In this document: positions 62,201 through 64,000 of the stretch, in pieces
Numbering within the stretch: the first letter of the stretch is position 1
Layout: each line of letters opens with the position of its first letter
Origin: Planctomycetota bacterium
GTDB lineage: Bacteria; Planctomycetota; UBA8742; UBA2392
Direction of reading: 5' to 3'
DNA length: 64,000 nt
NCBI GenBank assembly: GCA_019636215.1
Contig: JAHBXZ010000003.1
Location: 285,284 to 349,283, forward strand
Position numbers and translations under genes: made by a program
Notes under the pieces: generated by a model
What the model was told of the DNA's origin: nothing
The model's input: only the letters and a program-made list of their open reading frames with translations
Databases searched by the model: none

Positions 62201-63121
62201 GTCGCCCTCTTTCAGTACCTCCAGCATCACGCCTTCGCCGGCCTTGCCACGGGTTTCGTCGCCGGCAAAGCGGGTAATGGTGTTGCGTTCCTTGGGCACG
62301 GCCTCGATGTCCGCAAGCTCGCCCAGTGTCACCCGGCCCTGCCCCTGGCTGGTAATCTCGAGGTCCTTCAGCACCTGCAGCGACTCATAGGTGCTGACCA
62401 CCCGCAGGATCACGTCCAGGCCGGCCAGGTTGATCACGCCCGCCGAGCTGTCCACACGCGCACCGCGAATGCGGTCGACCACCGCCTGCGCGGTCAGCCC
62501 GTGGCGGTTCAGCGCGGCCTCGCGCAGGGAAACGCGAATCTGCCGCTCCTGGCCGCCCGAGACGCGCACGGCCGCCACGCCCTCGATCTTGCTGAGCTCG
62601 GGCTTGAGGATGTCGTCGGCAAAGGCTCGCAGGTCCAGCAGGCCCACTCGCCCGTCGGTGGCGTAAAGCATCAGGCGCATGGTCGGGTCCTGCGCCGGGT
62701 CGTACCGCAGGATCTGTGGCCGCTGCACAGCCTCGTCGTCGAAGTTGATGCGGTCCAGCCGGTCGCGCACGTCTGCCGTGGCCTGAAGCATGTCGGTGCC
62801 CCAGCCGAACTGCAGCACCACGTCGCTGGATTCCGCGCGGGAAACGCTGCTGCGGCTGCTCAGGCCGCCCACGTTGCCCAGGCGTTCCTCAATGCGCTGG
62901 CTGACTTTTTCTTCGACTTCGCTGGGGGCGGCGGCGGGATAGTTGGTGCGGATGGTGAGCTGCGGGTACTCCAGGTTGGGCATCAGGGTTGTCTGCAGCT
63001 TGCCCAGCGCAACCGAACCAAACACGACAAACGCCATGACAACACAAAGCACCGCCACAGGCCTTGTGGTCACAATCTGAAAAAACCGGCTGGGCCGGCG
63101 GATGGATGGCGCGTCGGTCAC
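59216..63121 (-). CDS. AcrB-type RND efflux transporter, enlarged
   Basis: The 1,301-residue protein has the HAE-RND layout: a first helix near 22-40, a porter domain, a block of helices around residues 420-610 with LGVGMLVDNSVVVLESI (the Asp of the proton relay), and a second half with VPLAGVGVVFTLAVLG and LAGIVVNNAIVLV. Extra sequence includes a charged and Gly-rich segment (KKRGEMTAEQRAEAEAQ..., then GGGMRMGGGRGGGG, about 340-390) and a central region of about 150 residues with additional membrane helices (about 620-770). Typical AcrB is about 1,040 residues. GTG at 63121 follows AGGAAA at good spacing. No membrane-fusion or TolC gene is in view. Confidence 0.88.
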   Translation of the reverse strand: MTDAPSIRRPSRFFQIVTTRPVAVLCVVMAFVVFGSVALGKLQTTLMPNLEYPQLTIRTNYPAAAPSEVEEKVSQRIEERLGNVGGLSSRSSVSRAESSDVVLQFGWGTDMLQATADVRDRLDRINFDDEAVQRPQILRYDPAQDPTMRLMLYATDGRVGLLDLRAFADDILKPELSKIEGVAAVRVSGGQERQIRVSLREAALNRHGLTAQAVVDRIRGARVDSSAGVINLAGLDVILRVVSTYESLQVLKDLEITSQGQGRVTLGELADIEAVPKERNTITRFAGDETRGKAGEGVMLEVLKEGDANILQVAQRVWVALYGESKWKETRKKRGEMTAEQRAEAEAQAAQAAARPRQGGFSRGGGMRMGGGRGGGGFSFGPRALVDQLPEGFGLRVVSDQSYFIEDAVNDVTASAVLGAILAVLVLFFFLRSLKATVLIAVSIPLSIVTTFIPMQMAGVTLNLMSLGGLALGVGMLVDNSVVVLESIARCREEGDNLLDASIRGISEVGGAILASTMTTVAVFFPIVFVDGVAGQIFRDLSLTVVFSLLASLIVAQFVVPAFFGIGFAGIGKLGAYAMTRRVFGYPLRARTADGKRRWAVAAARVAYVVAVLVVLAGPVAFLIAMAMDTAAAPAPAPTAGMRGMGGPAQAPMDWDRISGVLFGAPFLGMLVGGVLLLAAVVPLMDTAVLVSRFIWRGLAFVFTWLFKPLGWAFEAVWTVVSGTYPLALRGALAQPLLVVGVALGAGLLAIVAAGSLQTELLPRFKQDELYADLSAPEGTQIEDTDREVARLAERLLADNTLAENISRITVETGGEQQAGETRQRGSHVARLVIGLRSTVNAGDATTLVQDAVRAQADDIPLLQASAEFDAPSLVKIDNGLEIEIRGSDKEQLGRVGARLVAALRGMQRSDGGPLFLDVRSSLSVGRPQVQLVYDRIALQRHNLSAESVTREVRNKIGGAVSTQFSQGGEDMEVFVELQGGDKRSLEQVRDIQVAPGVRLRDVLAGAGAGLRALEGPSEIRRVGNQRAVIVFAEPNNVALGAVAQEVQGMLDAGVVDLEETDIGFAGQAQEMSRSVTNLVLALCLALFLVYVVMAVQFESLLDPLVIMVAVPLAGVGVVFTLAVLGMPVSVMVLLGLIVLAGIVVNNAIVLVSYANQLVARGQSPREAALNAARIRLRPIAITTLTTLLGLLPMTGVLDPFMPAALAVGGGVDSVMQSVVEGMGRSLTAPKDWKLVGGMTFSVQGGLSMLVGGGEGAEVRKPLAITVISGLAVSTLLTLFVIPTLWAWVNTSLRRRRPVTA

Positions 63122-63249
63122 TCGTTTCCTGCCTGTTTGTACGCGGATACCACACACACGGGGAGAGGAAAAGCCCGCGCCGGCGTTCGCCGCAAGCGCG
63201 CGCGCCGCTGCCGCGCCTGGCGAACATCGCGTCCTTGGCGGTAAAGCCG

Positions 63250-63870
63250 TTGCCGTGATCCGTGTGCATCTGTGTCCATCCGTGGTCCAAAGCCCTTGCC
63301 GTGCAACATGCCCCTCGCTGGCGCTTCGGGCTCCTGTTCAAGCCGTTGATGAAGGACCCGTCCTTTTGCTTTTTCGGCCCGAAGGGCCGGTTCTGTCAGC
63401 CCAGGCCGAAGGCCTGGGATCCTGAGAAGGCCCCGCCATCCGGCCTGTAAGGCCGGCTCGCCTGGCCCGGGGGGTAAGTATGCCGCCCCCGTCGGGGGCT
63501 CAGCGAACTCGGACATCTGTTCTCCGCCCTTACGGGCGGAGCTAATCCATGGCGCCACCGTCGGGGGCTCAAACGCAACGCCAACGTTTTCGACAGAGCC
63601 TGTGCATCTGTGTCCATCCGTGGCCCAAAGCCGTTGCTATGCAACATGCCCCTCGCTGGCGCTTCGGGCTCCTGTTCAGGGCCTTGCCGTGATCTGTGTG
63701 CATCTGTGTTCATCCGTGGACCAAAGCCGTGGCCGTGTATCAGCCGCGCGCTGGCGCTTGCGGCTCTTGTTCAAGCCGTTGCCGTGCATCACACACCACA
63801 GGCCCTCGCTGGCGCTTCGGGCTCCTGTTCCTGACCCGACCCCGAACCCCAACCCCTGCCTTCACTTGCG
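63250..63870. repeat. repeat island with hairpins and SPKRQRG-type copies
   Basis: It holds (1) three copies of a sequence near GCATCTGTGTCCATCCGTGG at about 63265, 63605 and 63700. It also holds (2) four copies of CCTCGCTGGCGCTTCGGGCT or its CGCGCTGGCGCTTGCGGCTC variant, at 63311-63340, 63647-63676, 63745-63776 and 63801-63830. Finally (3), between 63380 and 63560, there is a run of short perfect hairpins such as CCAGGCCGAAGGCCTGG, GCCGGCCTGTAAGGCCGGC and CTCCGCCCTTACGGGCGGAG. No coding frame here is convincing. Confidence 0.75.
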
Positions 63871-63922
63871 CGGTTTTTGTCGCGTTGCCTGCCCTCAAGC
63901 TTGCCATGGAGTGGAGGAACCC

Positions 63923-64000
63923 ATGTCCAAGCCCAAGGCTGACCTGCCGTCGCACTTCATTGCGCTGGTCTTTGAATCCAGCCCGTCTTTGCGCGCGGCA
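63923..64000 (+). CDS. start of a gene cut by the window edge
   Basis: The ATG at 63923 follows a good ribosome site (GGAGG about eight bases upstream) and opens MSKPKADLPSHFIALVFESS..., 26 residues to the edge. The upstream repeat island holds no other candidate start. Too little is visible to assign a family. Confidence 0.6.
   Translation, partial: MSKPKADLPSHFIALVFESSPSLRAA

Noticed and set aside
60638..63244. 868-codon plus-strand open frame
   Set aside because: Antisense to the RND pump gene; His/Arg/Gln-rich without motifs.
63380..63560. CRISPR-like array
   Set aside because: The units are short palindromes with different sequences and no constant repeat-spacer pattern or cas gene.

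Overview
The window is GC-rich, densely coded DNA from a Gram-negative bacterium. It encodes a probable beta-barrel outer-membrane protein ending in Phe, a lipoprotein with a lipobox, type II secretion pseudopilins and two RND-family transporters. The best guess is a planctomycete or a close PVC-group relative. This rests on dispersed short repeats whose reverse translation reads SPKRQRG or EPEAPARG (as I recall, common in planctomycete genomes), on HTH-plus-membrane proteins with long acidic linkers, and on a loosely organised gene order with split operons. No rRNA, tRNA or CRISPR array was found, so the placement is inference.

Layout. 1-6.2 kb: a truncated gene, rodA on the minus strand, then a sigma-70 factor translationally coupled to a very long coiled-coil protein, followed by a membrane protein. 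6.2-14.3 kb: envelope and secretion genes (outer-membrane barrel, acidic secreted protein, pseudopilin, GspK, double-PDZ protein) around bioA, plus a structured intergenic element near 11.0-11.15 kb. 14.3-18.2 kb: DedA protein, a coupled pair of WYL regulators, a palindromic repeat element and a CPBP protease. 18.2-26.4 kb: purH, then an operon of a giant DsbD-like thiol reductase, a PAS-GAF-GGDEF diguanylate cyclase and a TPR protein. 26.6-36.3 kb: archaeal-type phosphoglycerate mutase, hpt, a secreted repeat protein, a BFD-like ferredoxin fragment, an EVE protein, a 2-hydroxyacid dehydrogenase, a double pseudo-receiver, an HTH-membrane protein, and metB/C-like plus hemC. 37-40.5 kb: rpsD, then an ECF sigma factor and a FecR-like membrane protein.

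40.5-55.7 kb is the most interesting part. It is a fatty-acid/polyketide-type cluster with two acyl carrier proteins, two intact ketosynthases, one catalytically dead ketosynthase-like partner, a ketoreductase, a FabZ-like dehydratase, a CrtI/RetSat-like FAD oxidoreductase, an MMPL-type exporter, a LolA-like lipoprotein, a PlsC acyltransferase fused to a C45-type autoproteolytic hydrolase, and a UbiA prenyltransferase. The make-up recalls aryl polyene clusters and, through the CrtI-like enzyme, the cluster types proposed for ladderane lipids, but it matches neither. I saw no aromatic-starter ligase or ammonia lyase. The likely scheme is that the ACPs carry a chain extended by the KS and KS/CLF pair, reduced by the KR, dehydrated by the hotdog protein, modified by the FAD enzyme, moved to a lipid or carrier by the acyltransferase, and exported by the MMPL pump with the lipoprotein. 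Two small genes look out of place: a degenerate GxxExxY-family protein between two KS genes, and a four-helix-bundle (23S rRNA intervening-sequence type) gene inside 38-bp inverted repeats. Several palindromic elements also interrupt the cluster.

55.9-64 kb: atpD and atpC separated by a TM2-like gene, a related Pro/Gln/Tyr-rich membrane protein, a DinB-like protein coupled to a large AcrB-type RND pump, and a repeat island in front of a gene that runs off the window.
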